Assembly: GCF_002864045.1 (NCBI RefSeq) | Contig: NZ_PJPV01000161.1 | Location: 1 to 55,495 of the forward strand | Reading direction: 5' to 3' | Length of the DNA: 55,495 nucleotides | Source: Endozoicomonas acroporae | GTDB taxonomy: Bacteria; Pseudomonadota; Gammaproteobacteria; Pseudomonadales; Endozoicomonadaceae | Shown here: positions 8,484-16,993 of the stretch, piece after piece | Layout of the letters: each line of letters begins with the position of its first letter | Position numbering within the stretch: the stretch's first letter is position 1 | Notes under the pieces: generated by a model | Told to the model about the DNA's origin: nothing | The model's input: only the letters and a program-made list of their open reading frames with translations | Databases searched by the model: none | Position numbers and translations under genes: made by a program

Positions 8484-8567
8484 GAGCCTGAAAGGTAGAC
8501 TGTAGAAACAGTATTTTCCTCAAAGTATTAGTTTTTGAGTACATACCCACTGAGGCTAGCTTGAATT

Positions 8568-10166
8568 TTATATCTGTCCAGTATCCAGATCGGGTAGAGA
8601 TTCAAGCAAAGACCGAAGGTTCTGGAGCCACATGATATCGTCTAAGGTTTGCACCGCTGTGTTTTCAAACAGAATATCCATCATCTGTTGTTCATTTTCG
8701 GTGAGATGTAATGGGTCAAAGGTTCTTTCCGGATGATTGAATGGAAGATCAAAAACACTTAACTCCCCACAGTTGCCCTGATGCAATCTGAACTCGATAA
8801 CGCAATAACTGGCATCCTTAATTGTTGTTAATTCATAGAGGAAATAATATTTGTCATTGCGCTTGGGCAGAACAAAATCTCGCAAGTAACTAGCTGCCTT
8901 GCCCGGATCAGGCAATATCAGTTTTTCATTATCTCTGGTGACAATATAAGGAGTTGATAAAAAAGGGCTATACACGTGCTGTTTACCGTGCTGTTGCCTT
9001 ATTTTGAGGACTTTAAACAGTTCCCGGACTTCGTGAAACAGCCATTGCTCCAACTTTTCATAGGCGGTGCGTTTTCCAGGAAATTCTTTCCAGCCACCAT
9101 AGTCCAGAAATATCAGTATTATGACCTTGTACAGGTCATTCTCCCGATCTCTATTAATGCTTGTGACCAACTCGTTAACGGTCTCATCTGATAGCAGTTG
9201 AAACACCTCCTGAAGCTGGCCAGCTCTGATGCACAAAGACACATGGCGGATAACTCTTTGACCACCACGCGTTCTGGTCGTAAAACCATAGTTAATTATT
9301 TTCAGACAGTTGTACGACCAGTGCATAAAAACAGGCAGTGTGTTTTCATGTTCCGTTTTTATTCCGAACTCCCTCAACAGAGCGGTAGCGATCTCTTTTG
9401 CTTCACACCAACCGGCTGCATCAAGCAGTGAATAGAGTTCCGTTTGCTGGGGGATATTCGCAAATTGTCTGATATTTTTAAATTCTACAAAAAAGCTGGT
9501 CTGTTTGTAATAGTCCCAACCTGCCTCCCGATCCGGTATCTTTATTAATGTCAGAGGTCCTTTGCCGGTCGAGGTGCTGACCTCCGCTTGATTTAGCAGC
9601 CCATAGTTAATACCCTGGTCGTGTCTGAGGGAGGTCGGCTCATGGACTGTCGCTAATTGCAAAAGAGCACAGGTACGTTCGTCAAACCCATCAAGGCTTT
9701 CCAGCCATCGATTGTATTGCTGGATCAGTTCTTCCAGCGCCATGCCGGTCTCTGAGGGGATGGTTGCCAGCATCTCAAACAGTTTCTCTACCAGCTCACA
9801 TAAACGCAGTTTGACCAGCGTCTCCGATGACAGCGGTGCCAGCACCGTCTCCAGTATTGCCAGTATTTGCTCCCCACCCGTTTGATCAATGGTCAGACTC
9901 ATTAATGGGTAGCCAAAGTGACATCCCAGAGTTTCCGCAAGTACTGTGCCTTTTCTGAGGGCAATGCCAGGAGCTGTGACTGTGACGTTGTTGGACTCAT
10001 ACTCCATACCAATGAGTCTGGTATTGTTGACTACCGGAGGAAGGCCCAGTATTTGGCTGATATCCCGGTTGAAATACCGACGCTGAACGGCATGCTCGGC
10101 CTCAAAAGGTCTGCTACTGTCGGCGGCTGGAACATTCGTCGAAATTGTCGTTGAAAACATAGGCAA
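8568..10166 (-). CDS. Conserved-looking 532-residue protein, unknown function
   Basis: A long frame with normal composition and no recognised motif. The N-terminal 30 residues are Ser/Thr-rich and lack a hydrophobic signal. The rest reads as a globular alpha/beta protein with several Leu-rich helices (for example residues 100-150). There are no transmembrane segments and no visible nuclease, ATPase or protease signature. It is transcribed away from the F-box gene, and the shared upstream region 10167-10512 should carry divergent promoters. Given its neighbours a secreted effector is possible, but nothing in the sequence shows this. Confidence 0.6.
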   Translation of the reverse strand: MPMFSTTISTNVPAADSSRPFEAEHAVQRRYFNRDISQILGLPPVVNNTRLIGMEYESNNVTVTAPGIALRKGTVLAETLGCHFGYPLMSLTIDQTGGEQILAILETVLAPLSSETLVKLRLCELVEKLFEMLATIPSETGMALEELIQQYNRWLESLDGFDERTCALLQLATVHEPTSLRHDQGINYGLLNQAEVSTSTGKGPLTLIKIPDREAGWDYYKQTSFFVEFKNIRQFANIPQQTELYSLLDAAGWCEAKEIATALLREFGIKTEHENTLPVFMHWSYNCLKIINYGFTTRTRGGQRVIRHVSLCIRAGQLQEVFQLLSDETVNELVTSINRDRENDLYKVIILIFLDYGGWKEFPGKRTAYEKLEQWLFHEVRELFKVLKIRQQHGKQHVYSPFLSTPYIVTRDNEKLILPDPGKAASYLRDFVLPKRNDKYYFLYELTTIKDASYCVIEFRLHQGNCGELSVFDLPFNHPERTFDPLHLTENEQQMMDILFENTAVQTLDDIMWLQNLRSLLESLPDLDTGQI

Positions 10167-10512
10167 TAATGGTGGTTGCTCTTTTTTTGATTCAGTGCGT
10201 ATTGCACCCCCCGGATAACAAAAAACAGAAATAAAAAATATAATTTATATTCTTTTTGACAGTAGGGGGGATGAAAAGTTCATTTAGTAGAGCGTCAAAT
10301 GTACGGAAAGGAAACCGCTGACTATCAGTCCAGGACAGCTCATAGCACTTCGATACTGCCGTTTTTTCCAAAGATCAGGCTGCCTGAGAGCATGTTGCCG
10401 GTGTGGATTTCCCGGTTTTGCATTGCATCACCCACTCGCCCGCAGATGGAACTTTTTCGCAAACTCAGGTTCTATTAGGACGTGGAAGAGAAGGAAATAT
10501 AAGAACTATCTT
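10167..10512. other. Divergent intergenic region with a possible gene remnant
   Basis: This region separates the 532-residue gene (leftward) and the F-box gene (rightward). Part of it is AT-rich and promoter-like (10210-10260). On the minus strand 10340-10440 reads as an open tail ending '...LIFGKNGSIEVL' and a stop, which looks like the 3' end of a lost gene. Identity unknown. Confidence 0.3.
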
Positions 10513-11220
10513 ATGCCATTCGATGCTCCATGTAATCAAACAGGGTTATCACCCTGTGTTCCCCCGCAATTAGCAGAATCAACACCTGACCAACAGCTAC
10601 AACCTGGCTATTTCAACTGCTTGCCAGTTGAGGTTATTCAACATATCGCAAATAAACTGACACTGCCCGACGCGCTCCGACTCAAGCAGACATGCCATAA
10701 TGCCAACAATTCTATTAATCAAAAGATTATCGAAAATTTAAGGCATCGAATTCAATTCAAAAATATGAAAACAGTAGTACATTCGAACAAATATGAGAGT
10801 TTAAAATCAATCTACAATTCAGGAAAGTTTGATCATTTTTTTAAACGATATGCATACGACCAACACTCAGGACTGGTTAAAGATCCAGAACGGGTAGACA
10901 TTAAATGCTTCCTGGCAATTATGGAGCTGGGTAACTCAACCACTAAATACCAAGATGAAAAATACACAATGTATACAGGACTATTTGAAAATGGGCATGT
11001 TTTTCTTATTGCACCTCGTCACTCCTCCAGTATTGAAGAAGATACAAATGCAAACAACCCCAACAAAGTTTTATTTAACGGAAATACATCCAGTGTAAAT
11101 GTTGAAGCTATTTATTCGGGCAGAAGTTTTCAGGAAGTAAAGAAACTAATAACCATAGTGCATAGTAACACTCCGCTATCAATACACATCTCTCATATTC
11201 TTGAGCACGAGTATAAATGA
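10513..11220 (+). CDS. F-box-domain protein (eukaryote-like effector candidate)
   Basis: Residues 34-75 match the F-box pattern: 'YFNCLPVEVIQHIANKL' followed by 'LPDALRLKQTCHNAN'. That is the L-P-x-E-V-I, hydrophobic-helix, D-A-x-x-L-K-x-T-C order typical of Skp1-binding F-boxes. Bacterial F-box proteins are usually injected effectors that hijack host SCF ubiquitin ligases. The C-terminal 150 residues, after a helical linker, should be the target-binding part but match nothing I know. The frame is open from 10423. I prefer the ATG at 10513 because the F-box then lies near the N-terminus, although the ribosome-binding site (AAGGAA) is far upstream. Confidence 0.6.
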   Translation: MPFDAPCNQTGLSPCVPPQLAESTPDQQLQPGYFNCLPVEVIQHIANKLTLPDALRLKQTCHNANNSINQKIIENLRHRIQFKNMKTVVHSNKYESLKSIYNSGKFDHFFKRYAYDQHSGLVKDPERVDIKCFLAIMELGNSTTKYQDEKYTMYTGLFENGHVFLIAPRHSSSIEEDTNANNPNKVLFNGNTSSVNVEAIYSGRSFQEVKKLITIVHSNTPLSIHISHILEHEYK

Positions 11221-11258
11221 TGTCATCATTGCCTCATATTGTATTGGGCAAAAAATGT

Positions 11259-11864
11259 TTATATTTGATTCATAAAATCAAGTAATACTATCGACTGTAA
11301 TTCTTCCATGCTTTCAACGTTTTGCTCCTTTGCCATTTGATACAATCTTTCGATGGTCTGAGCCGCATCTGCCTGCCCCTCTTTTCCACAAAATGCTGTT
11401 AATTCAGCAGGCCTGATACTGTGTTTGACCATAACTGCCAACGCCTGGACCAAAGAAGGTTTATCATTCCAATGAAAATAAGCAGTCAACCGGTCTTTTA
11501 CCACATCGACGGCCAGCAATATTGGAATTTTGCTGTCGCCACATTTAACGATGGTTGTTTTTTGGATGAGTTCATCTCCAACTGCCAAAGGTGCAGGTGG
11601 AAACTCAACACAGATTGGTGTCGTGTCATTAATATAAAAACGCCCGTGTTTCTTGAACCCTATTTCATCCATTGCCTGAATGATCCTGGCGACCGGGTCA
11701 TGGCTAACATTCACCATATCGATATCTTTGGTGAGATAAAGGTTCTCGCTGTATATCTCAACAGCCAAGCCACCAACCAACACCACCCTGATCCCATGTG
11801 ACTGCAGGTGCTCAGCGACTATCCCAGCCAGATCAACAATCGATACACCTTCACAATCAACCAT
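11259..11864 (-). CDS. Nucleotidyltransferase-fold toxin candidate (DUF6036-like)
   Basis: A 201-residue protein. 'VLVGGLAVEIY' (Gly31-Gly32) followed by 'TKDIDMV' (Asp47, Asp49) is the nucleotidyltransferase G-G...D-x-D signature seen in AbiEii-like and DUF6036 proteins. The C-terminal half is helical. Its start codon overlaps the stop region of the winged-helix gene upstream by 8 bp, so they are translationally coupled. Such pairs behave as toxin-antitoxin systems in which the nucleotidyltransferase modifies tRNA or other RNA or protein; activity here is inferred. A second, 5'-deleted copy exists at 45078. Confidence 0.65.
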   Translation of the reverse strand: MVDCEGVSIVDLAGIVAEHLQSHGIRVVLVGGLAVEIYSENLYLTKDIDMVNVSHDPVARIIQAMDEIGFKKHGRFYINDTTPICVEFPPAPLAVGDELIQKTTIVKCGDSKIPILLAVDVVKDRLTAYFHWNDKPSLVQALAVMVKHSIRPAELTAFCGKEGQADAAQTIERLYQMAKEQNVESMEELQSIVLLDFMNQI

Positions 11865-12237
11865 GTTCAGACTTATCCTCTGTTTTGCCTGAGCGGACTC
11901 TTATTGTCGGCTTTCCTATCGCCCTGGGTTTATTGCGATTCATCACCAGCTCCTGAATGACTGCCTCCGGATATAGTAGGATTGCGGCTTTCACCATTTC
12001 TTTCATTGTCGCCAGAAAGACATACCTGGGATTCAGGCGATACTCTCTTAACCTTCCAATTAAGTGACTGACAACGACACCATCCTCTTCCATTCTAACC
12101 AGCTGTTTTTGTACTGAGTTTTGAGAAAGGCCAAAAAATTCGGCAATACCCTTTCCGTAACCAGAGTTTCTGAGCATCAGGTATATCAGTATCTTTTCCT
12201 GACTTTCAGCGCGAAGCACTCCCTTTAAGGCAAACAT
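11857..12237 (-). CDS. Winged-helix regulator, probable cognate antitoxin
   Basis: A 126-residue protein with an N-terminal winged helix (about residues 8-70): 'QEKILIYLMLRNSGYG', then 'FFGLSQNSVQKQLVRME' as recognition helix and 'GVVVSHLIGRLREYRLN' as wing. The tail is basic ('KPTIRVRSGK'). It precedes and overlaps the nucleotidyltransferase gene and lies directly downstream of repeated AACCAATA boxes. It should therefore repress its own operon. A nearly identical copy lies at 45441. Confidence 0.75.
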   Translation of the reverse strand: MFALKGVLRAESQEKILIYLMLRNSGYGKGIAEFFGLSQNSVQKQLVRMEEDGVVVSHLIGRLREYRLNPRYVFLATMKEMVKAAILLYPEAVIQELVMNRNKPRAIGKPTIRVRSGKTEDKSEHG

Positions 12238-12274
12238 TCATAAAGCTCGTAAGGTATAGATGATAGTTCAAGTA

Positions 12275-12338
12275 TAAACCAATATTTCTACCTTAATAAC
12301 CAATATATGGTTTATTTAATAGATATGTTGGTTTATTA
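12275..12338. promoter_or_regulatory. AACCAATA operator cluster of the winged-helix/nucleotidyltransferase operon
   Basis: Three related boxes: AAACCAATA near 12276, the palindrome AACCAATATATGGTTT near 12298-12313, and TGTTGGTTT near 12327. The same arrangement precedes the duplicated operon at 45855-45925, including a conserved central palindrome. It probably binds the winged-helix protein. Confidence 0.6.
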
Positions 12339-12360
12339 CGCACTCATACTTCAGGGTGTT

Positions 12361-12530
12361 GTTATTCACTGGTCGTCATTACTCCAGAAAAAAACCTTCC
12401 ACTATAATCACATCCTGAACTCAGGAGACTCACCCTCACCATAAAGCTCTCCCCTCAATCGACTAAACAGTTTTTGCAACGTCCCTGACAAGTAGCTTTC
12501 AAATTTCTCCTTCCCCAATGTGCGCTCATA
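12361..12530 (-). pseudogene. Remnant of AbiEii tail and cassette D start
   Basis: This stretch matches 48027-48196 closely. It holds the start codon region of cassette gene D, the spacer, and the last 40 or so codons of the AbiEii nucleotidyltransferase. It then breaks abruptly at 12530. It is a leftover of a fourth partial copy of that locus. Confidence 0.75.
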
Positions 12531-12532
12531 TT

Positions 12533-12603
12533 GTCACGGCTCTATTCTGCCCAAAACAGCCAACCTGCCATGGTCAGATGATTAACGGACAGTGTACTGA
12601 GCC
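12533..12603 (+). pseudogene. Remnant of the lipoprotein gene 3' end
   Basis: Nearly identical to 35209-35272 in the lipoprotein gene apart from a small deletion. It reads on to a natural-looking end, 'QMINGQCTEPMF' and a stop. It joins the AbiEii remnant at 12530-12533, so this is a recombination junction. Confidence 0.6.
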
Positions 12604-12677
12604 AATGTTTTAAGAAGGGAGATTCGTAAACGGATATCAAGCAGCCGGTTGAAGAATAAACCGGGCCTCAAGCCTTC

Positions 12678-12962
12678 TCAGCAGGGCAAATGTGCTGATG
12701 TACTCCACTTCATACCTTGCAATGTAGTCTGAAGATCAGCACTGACCTCCCCCAGAGTCTCTCTAATGTCAGATAGTGCCTCACTACGCTCTTTTAATGG
12801 GAGGTACACCAGGTCGATATCGACGGACAACCGAGGAAGATTCCGAACGAACAAGTTGATTGCTGTTCCTCCCTTCAGGGCAAAGCAACTGTGCTTGCTA
12901 ATGAAAGGCAACACCTGCAAGAGCAGCTGCACCTGCTTATAGAAATAACCCGATCGATCCAT
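12678..12962 (-). pseudogene. Truncated AbiEii nucleotidyltransferase (family 2)
   Basis: The N-terminal 80 residues begin 'MDRSGYFYK' and contain 'ALKGGTAINLFVRN' and 'RLSVDIDLVYLP', the AbiEii G-G-T...D-I-D active-site signature. Full AbiEii proteins are about 250-310 residues, so two thirds are missing. The frame ends in unrelated residues. It follows a truncated AbiEi 12 bp upstream, the usual antitoxin-toxin order. Confidence 0.75.
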
Positions 12963-12973
12963 TCTCTACTCTC

Positions 12974-13324
12974 TCAATGTCTGGATTCATTCTTCATATG
13001 GAACGGCACAGTAATTAAATACTGCAGATCCAACGCTCCATGTTTAGCAATGACCTGCTTTCCTGAACCAAGTTCATAATTGTCCAGGTTCAGGCGGAAG
13101 AACCACGGATATTGGTGACGCTCTGCAAGCCAGAGGAATAACCTTTTTACCTTTATACTCAGGCACGCTTTCAACACTTGATCCAGCTTTCCTGGTGACA
13201 GGTTTACCAATCCCTGCATCGGTTCATCCGCATGTTCAAAACTGAACTTATCAGGAAGATCAGCAATCTCTTCCAATATGGTTGTGCTCAGTATGAGACA
13301 TTCACCCAAATATTTGGCACGCAA
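12974..13324 (-). pseudogene. C-terminal remnant of an AbiEi antitoxin (family 2)
   Basis: Most of this frame matches the C-terminal 110 residues of the intact AbiEi at 45917-46744, for example 'ADLPDKFSFEHADE' and 'LSIKVKRLFLWLAERHQYPW'. The N-terminal winged helix and middle domain are missing, and the first residues are unrelated. It cannot be a working antitoxin by comparison with the intact copy. Confidence 0.75.
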
Positions 13325-13375
13325 AAAGGCTCAAGTGGTATTTTCAGCCAATGGCAGGGAGCTGCTTAACCAAAC

Positions 13376-13749
13376 CTAAAAGTTCATGAGATAACGTAAC
13401 CAATTCTTAAGCAACTGAGGATTAATCTTAAGGCAGCCCTCATACTCAGCCAGATTGCGTTGGCTATGGCACTGATCCAATACACGCCATTTTGCCCCAC
13501 CGTATGCTGTAAACAGTGAAAAACCAGGTACCGGCTTTCTGAGCGGTAACCATGCCACCGAAGTGCAGCAAGTGACAATGCATGAGCAGCACTATAAGCC
13601 AGAGAAAACTGACTATCTACTGAAAGCCCGACAATAGCAGCATCTTTTAACTTGGTTTCTGCCGCTCTTATCATCCCTGCAAACTCTTTCGCGTCTGGTG
13701 CTTCCAGTTTCAATTTGTGTATTTTGACCAGGTTATCAAGCTCTTTCAT
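13376..13749 (-). pseudogene. HEPN-domain partner of MNT, frameshifted
   Basis: Two overlapping frames make one HEPN protein of about 121 residues. The first gives 'SLAYSAAHALSLAALRWHGYR' and '...VFHCLQHTVG'. The second continues 'AKWRVLDQCHSQRNLAEYEG'. The switch falls at a GGGG run near 13496. HEPN proteins paired with MNT nucleotidyltransferases are usually RNase toxins with an R-x4-6-H-type motif. The gene overlaps the MNT gene by 4 bp. It is either a genuine inactivating indel or a sequencing error in the G-run. Confidence 0.7.
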
Positions 13750-14351
13750 GATTCGCCCTTATCAACAACTGCCTGATCAATGAGCCATATCTTAGGTTGA
13801 TCCATCAACCGTGTCACAAAGCTTTGCTGTGATTCTTTTCTTTGCCGGAACTCATCGGGAGAAAAAATAGTGGGATTAATAACTCGACCAAGCTTCTTTT
13901 CTGCAGGCTCCAACCGTTCCAGAATATCACCATAGCTTAGTCCCTCACCAACCAGTAATACATCAATATCACTATCGGCGTGTTCAACTCCCTTTGCTAC
14001 AGAGCCATACACAAAAGCTATATCGCACTGTTGTAAAACAGGCGACAACACCTCTGTAAGTAAATTTTGTATGCCAAAAGTTTTGCGCGTAATTGCTCTT
14101 AATTCTTCAAAAACCGGATTTCCAGGATTGGCTTGATAGTGCTGCTGATTCCCCTGTTGATAAGTGACCAGTAAGCCTGCTTCGGTCATTTTTTTTACTT
14201 CACGAACCACAGCACCTTTGCCAGTCCCCACTAACCGGACCAACTCATTCAGATAAAAAGAGGTATCTGGCTTGCCATAAAGCACGGACAACAGCCGTTG
14301 CTGGGTTTTCGTGAAAAGAGCAGAAGCAATGGTAGTCAAGAGGGAAATCAT
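13746..14351 (-). CDS. MNT-type nucleotidyltransferase with N-terminal winged helix (antitoxin)
   Basis: A 201-residue protein. Residues 10-75 are a winged helix ('LNELVRLVGTGKGAVVREVKKM'). Residues 114-135 carry 'YGSVAKG...DSDIDVLLVG', the minimal nucleotidyltransferase signature with Gly116-Ser117 and Asp128, Asp130. In MNT-HEPN systems this protein modifies (AMPylates) and silences the HEPN RNase. The fused winged helix suggests that it also represses its own promoter, where a 9-bp palindrome is seen at 14411-14434. It overlaps the downstream HEPN gene by ATGA. Confidence 0.8.
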   Translation of the reverse strand: MISLLTTIASALFTKTQQRLLSVLYGKPDTSFYLNELVRLVGTGKGAVVREVKKMTEAGLLVTYQQGNQQHYQANPGNPVFEELRAITRKTFGIQNLLTEVLSPVLQQCDIAFVYGSVAKGVEHADSDIDVLLVGEGLSYGDILERLEPAEKKLGRVINPTIFSPDEFRQRKESQQSFVTRLMDQPKIWLIDQAVVDKGES

Positions 14352-14410
14352 CCTTTAATGGTCTCTTTTTGGGTACTATAGGTCTCATTACAGGACTTTT
14401 TAAGGTCCTT

Positions 14411-14434
14411 ATTTGATACCTTTCAGTATCAAAT
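14411..14434. promoter_or_regulatory. Palindromic operator of the MNT-HEPN operon
   Basis: ATTTGATAC and GTATCAAAT are perfect inverted 9-mers with a 6-bp spacer, about 60 bp upstream of the MNT start. A second imperfect palindrome (AGGAC...GTCCT) lies just downstream at 14393-14408. It is a likely binding site for the winged helix of the MNT protein. Confidence 0.6.
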
Positions 14435-14454
14435 TGAGACCTGACCGTACTTAA

Positions 14455-14640
14455 ATTAAAAGCGATATCCCTGCTCAACCCAATAATACCAACCAGGGCA
14501 CCGTCCAGCGTTTGCCATCGGTAAAATCCAACACCAGCGCCCGCTTTTTCTTAAGCTGCAACAGTTGATTACTCCATAGAAGAAAATTCAACCATCAGTT
14601 TCTGAACTCAGGAGGCTCACCTTCACCATAAGCCATGGCC
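14455..14640 (-). pseudogene. Eroded remains of cassette genes C, D and AbiEii
   Basis: Three short blocks occur in the same order as in the intact cassette at 46978-48115. They are the last codons of C (14455-14493), an internal piece of D (14497-14570) and the AbiEii tail (about 14600-14635), all directly 3' of gene B. This shows that copy 1 once had the full B-AbiE-D-C arrangement. Confidence 0.65.
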
Positions 14641-14642
14641 GG

Positions 14643-15737
14643 TTACCGGCGCCTTAACCACTGCCAGTGACTGGTTTTCTTTGCGTAGCGTTGTTTCAGC
14701 TCTGCCAGCCTCTGGTCATAGGCTGTTTGCCTGTTCTGCATTTTGGCCATGAGTTGAAGGTCACCAAGCTTTGCGGACAGTTCAGAATACACGGTAGAAG
14801 AGCCCCTTTTCTCAAACAGTTCTTCCACTCGACCCCAGTACGCCCCTTCATTGGCGGCCACGCTTTCTGCCTTTTCCTGTTGTTGCCGCAACTTCTGTTC
14901 CCTGGCCTTTTCATGGGCTTTTTGCCGCAACTCACGGGCTGAAGCCAGCAGGTGGCCAACCGTGACCGAACTGCTGCGGGGCACCTCCTGAGCCTGACCA
15001 ACCAGGGCGGCAAACTGTTCTCTTCGTACAGTACCGGTTTCGTCTAATAGCAATGCCCTCAGCTGGTTTCTGGCAGCCGTTTCCGGGAGCTGCATTACAT
15101 ATTGATCGATCAGCGCTTCTGGCTGAGCATTGGCATAATCCGGTTTGATCTGAGCCGACGCCACAACCCGTTGAGCATCCAGTTTCAAAAAATCACACAA
15201 CGCACTCTGGCTGGCAGAAAGATCATCCAGACCGGGTGGGATGGCGGGGGACAAAGCATCCGGTTCCAACCAGTCCAATTGAGACAACCAGGCCAGATAC
15301 AGTGAACGATTGTCACCGTGCATCAGCTCACTGCGAATGTTCAGCAAGCTGCCCATCCAGCCATCACCTTCATCCCACTCATCGTCGTAGCAGTCTTCAT
15401 TTTCATAGGCAAACTCAATAATCCAGTGACCGGCCACCCTCGTGTAATTGCAAGTATCATTCACCAGATACCGGAGCAGCAGCGACTCATCCAGAAGATT
15501 TCGCGGCACCTTGGTTGCAAAAATTTTGCAGCCAAAATTGGAGACATAAACATAAGCATCAAAGAACCTGCTCAGTAACTGCCTTGGGTCGGCTTTTAAA
15601 TCACCGTAGTTATAGGTGTTACAAAACCGGGTGGACGATATCTGTGCCCGGCTGGAAATCCCTCGAAGATACCCCATCTCATCTTTGGACAACTGCCGGT
15701 CAACGGCCACCAACTCGTAATACTGGTATTCACTCAT
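14643..15737 (-). CDS. Cassette protein B, copy 1 (364 aa, unknown function)
   Basis: A full-length copy of a protein found three times in the window. The N-terminal domain (residues 1-190) begins 'MSEYQYYELVAVDRQLS' and includes an acidic 'NEDCYDDEWDEGDGWMGSL' stretch. The C-terminal third (about 250-364) is an Arg/Lys/Glu/Gln coiled coil ending in a basic tail. There are no membrane segments and no catalytic motif that I can name. From memory, proteins starting like this are widespread as uncharacterised genes. It starts 5 bp after the stop of the gene A remnant. Differences from copy 3 are mostly conservative, which suggests selection after duplication. Confidence 0.75.
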   Translation of the reverse strand: MSEYQYYELVAVDRQLSKDEMGYLRGISSRAQISSTRFCNTYNYGDLKADPRQLLSRFFDAYVYVSNFGCKIFATKVPRNLLDESLLLRYLVNDTCNYTRVAGHWIIEFAYENEDCYDDEWDEGDGWMGSLLNIRSELMHGDNRSLYLAWLSQLDWLEPDALSPAIPPGLDDLSASQSALCDFLKLDAQRVVASAQIKPDYANAQPEALIDQYVMQLPETAARNQLRALLLDETGTVRREQFAALVGQAQEVPRSSSVTVGHLLASARELRQKAHEKAREQKLRQQQEKAESVAANEGAYWGRVEELFEKRGSSTVYSELSAKLGDLQLMAKMQNRQTAYDQRLAELKQRYAKKTSHWQWLRRR

Positions 15738-15742
15738 GACTG

Positions 15743-15953
15743 TTATGCCTTCTGCACCTTCTTACGCTTACGCACCTCATCAAGGCTGACCACATTATCT
15801 GGCAAAGCCAATGATCTCTCCTGCCCAATAACAGTAGCTGCTGTTGCAGGAAATGGGTTCGGAAAATCCCCATCCGGCGTCTGTGGATATGCCCACTCAG
15901 CCAAACCTCTGGCAAACCGGATTCCCTTTTCCATATCCAGAAACTGGTCATAG
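15743..15953 (-). pseudogene. Cassette protein A, copy 1, internally deleted
   Basis: Compared with the 262-residue copies, only the piece 'YDQFLDMEKGIRF' and the last 55 residues ('ARGLAEWAYPQTPDG' onward) remain, joined precisely at a shared Arg-Phe. Upstream (to 16213) the frame stays open with residues unrelated to A that may belong to another broken gene. Confidence 0.75.
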
Positions 15954-16213
15954 CCTGAACAAAAACAGACCTGATGATAGTGCGCTATTTTGGGTTTGAG
16001 TACCTGCCCGTGAGTGAGTCTGTGCAATGATTTTCCACAGCAATCAAGTGAATATAAATTCCTAATCACTTTTCTAAAACGCATAACCAGCTTAATCATG
16101 ACAAGATCCTCCTTGATGAGCCTGGTCACAGGGTGATTTTGATGAGTTTTGGGGAGAGGCATTGAACATGGATGGCAAGAACATCCATTGAGAATCATCA
16201 GACAAACAAGCAA

Positions 16214-16362
16214 GGCAGTATAGACGACGATGGATAATAGGTTTTAACACAAATAGAAGGGAGTAACTTGATAGGAGGTGTAGGCTATACGTAGATTGGA
16301 AATCATGAAAGGCAAATGCTATGAGCGCTTACTCATGCACGCAGATACCTCTATTATGATTA
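16214..16362. other. Gene-free flank left of the first tRNA repeat
   Basis: No gene seen. A 20-bp piece (16281-16301) resembles 45036-45056 on the far side of the third tRNA repeat, which is consistent with past recombination between att regions. Confidence 0.35.
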
Positions 16363-16407
16363 TGGCGCACCCGAGAGGATTCGAACCTCTGACCTCTGCC
16401 TCCGGAG
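16363..16407 (-). repeat. att-like direct repeat 1: 3' part of tRNA-Arg(CCG)
   Basis: Read on the minus strand, the 45 nt run from the anticodon loop CTCCGGA through the stem GGCAG, the variable loop, the T-arm with GGTTCGAATCC and the acceptor strand to GCCA. This is the 3' portion of a tRNA-Arg(CCG). The 5' half is absent, so it is not a functional tRNA. It is a typical footprint of a tyrosine integrase. Confidence 0.85.
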
Positions 16408-16425
16408 AGGTGCTTTGGTACATAT

Positions 16426-16716
16426 TTAATATTTGACGCATTTGAAAGATCTCCATAAACCACTGATTATTATTGATTTATCTACCCTTATCATTATAGA
16501 ACAAAAGTACAAATCTCGACCAAAATCGATGGCGAGCAGTGACCAATCAGGCTCTCCCCTCTTGAAAGAGAGCAGGAACTGTTTTTCTTCGCTACTCAGC
16601 CCTATGTGTATTTGTTCAACCAGCTGCTGACTGACCGATTGCAGTTCTTCCAGAGAAACCGGAATCTCCGTCATATCAGCAAACTCACTCTTATAGAAAT
16701 AACCGGATCGATCCAT
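16426..16716 (-). pseudogene. AbiEii nucleotidyltransferase (family 2), internally deleted
   Basis: The frame begins with the family-2 AbiEii start 'MDRSGYFYK' and jumps directly to the C-terminal region ('LSSEEKQFLLSFKRGEPDWSLL'), losing the G-G-T and D-I-D active-site part. It then runs into att-flank sequence. It is dead as an enzyme. Confidence 0.65.
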
Positions 16717-16719
16717 TCT

Positions 16720-16860
16720 TTATTCTCTCAATGTCTGGATTCATTCTTCATGTGGGCGGGCACAGTATTAAAAACTGCTGATCCAACGCTCCATGTTTAA
16801 CAATAACACGCTTTCCGGAACCAAGTTCATAACTGTCTGGGTTCACATCGGAAGCCATGA
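16720..16860 (-). pseudogene. AbiEi antitoxin (family 2) C-terminal scrap
   Basis: It matches the end of the AbiEi remnant at 12974-13090, including the coding of 'NYELGSGK' and the gene end, but frame-disrupting changes are present. It directly precedes the deleted AbiEii, preserving antitoxin-toxin order. Confidence 0.6.
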
Positions 16861-16993
16861 CGACTTCTCAAGCCCCCAGCAGGAAACCTTTAGTACTCCA
16901 AATTGAGACCAACAAGCACCAGATAATCTATATTGCAAAATCGCCCCCAGTCTCTATGATGCCACATTTGACAGGAATCCAGAGACCTCCCCC

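Noticed and set aside
16363..16407. tRNA-Arg gene
   Set aside because: Only the 3' portion from the anticodon loop onward is present; no D-arm or 5' acceptor strand is seen on the right. The same holds for the copies at 29367 and 44858.
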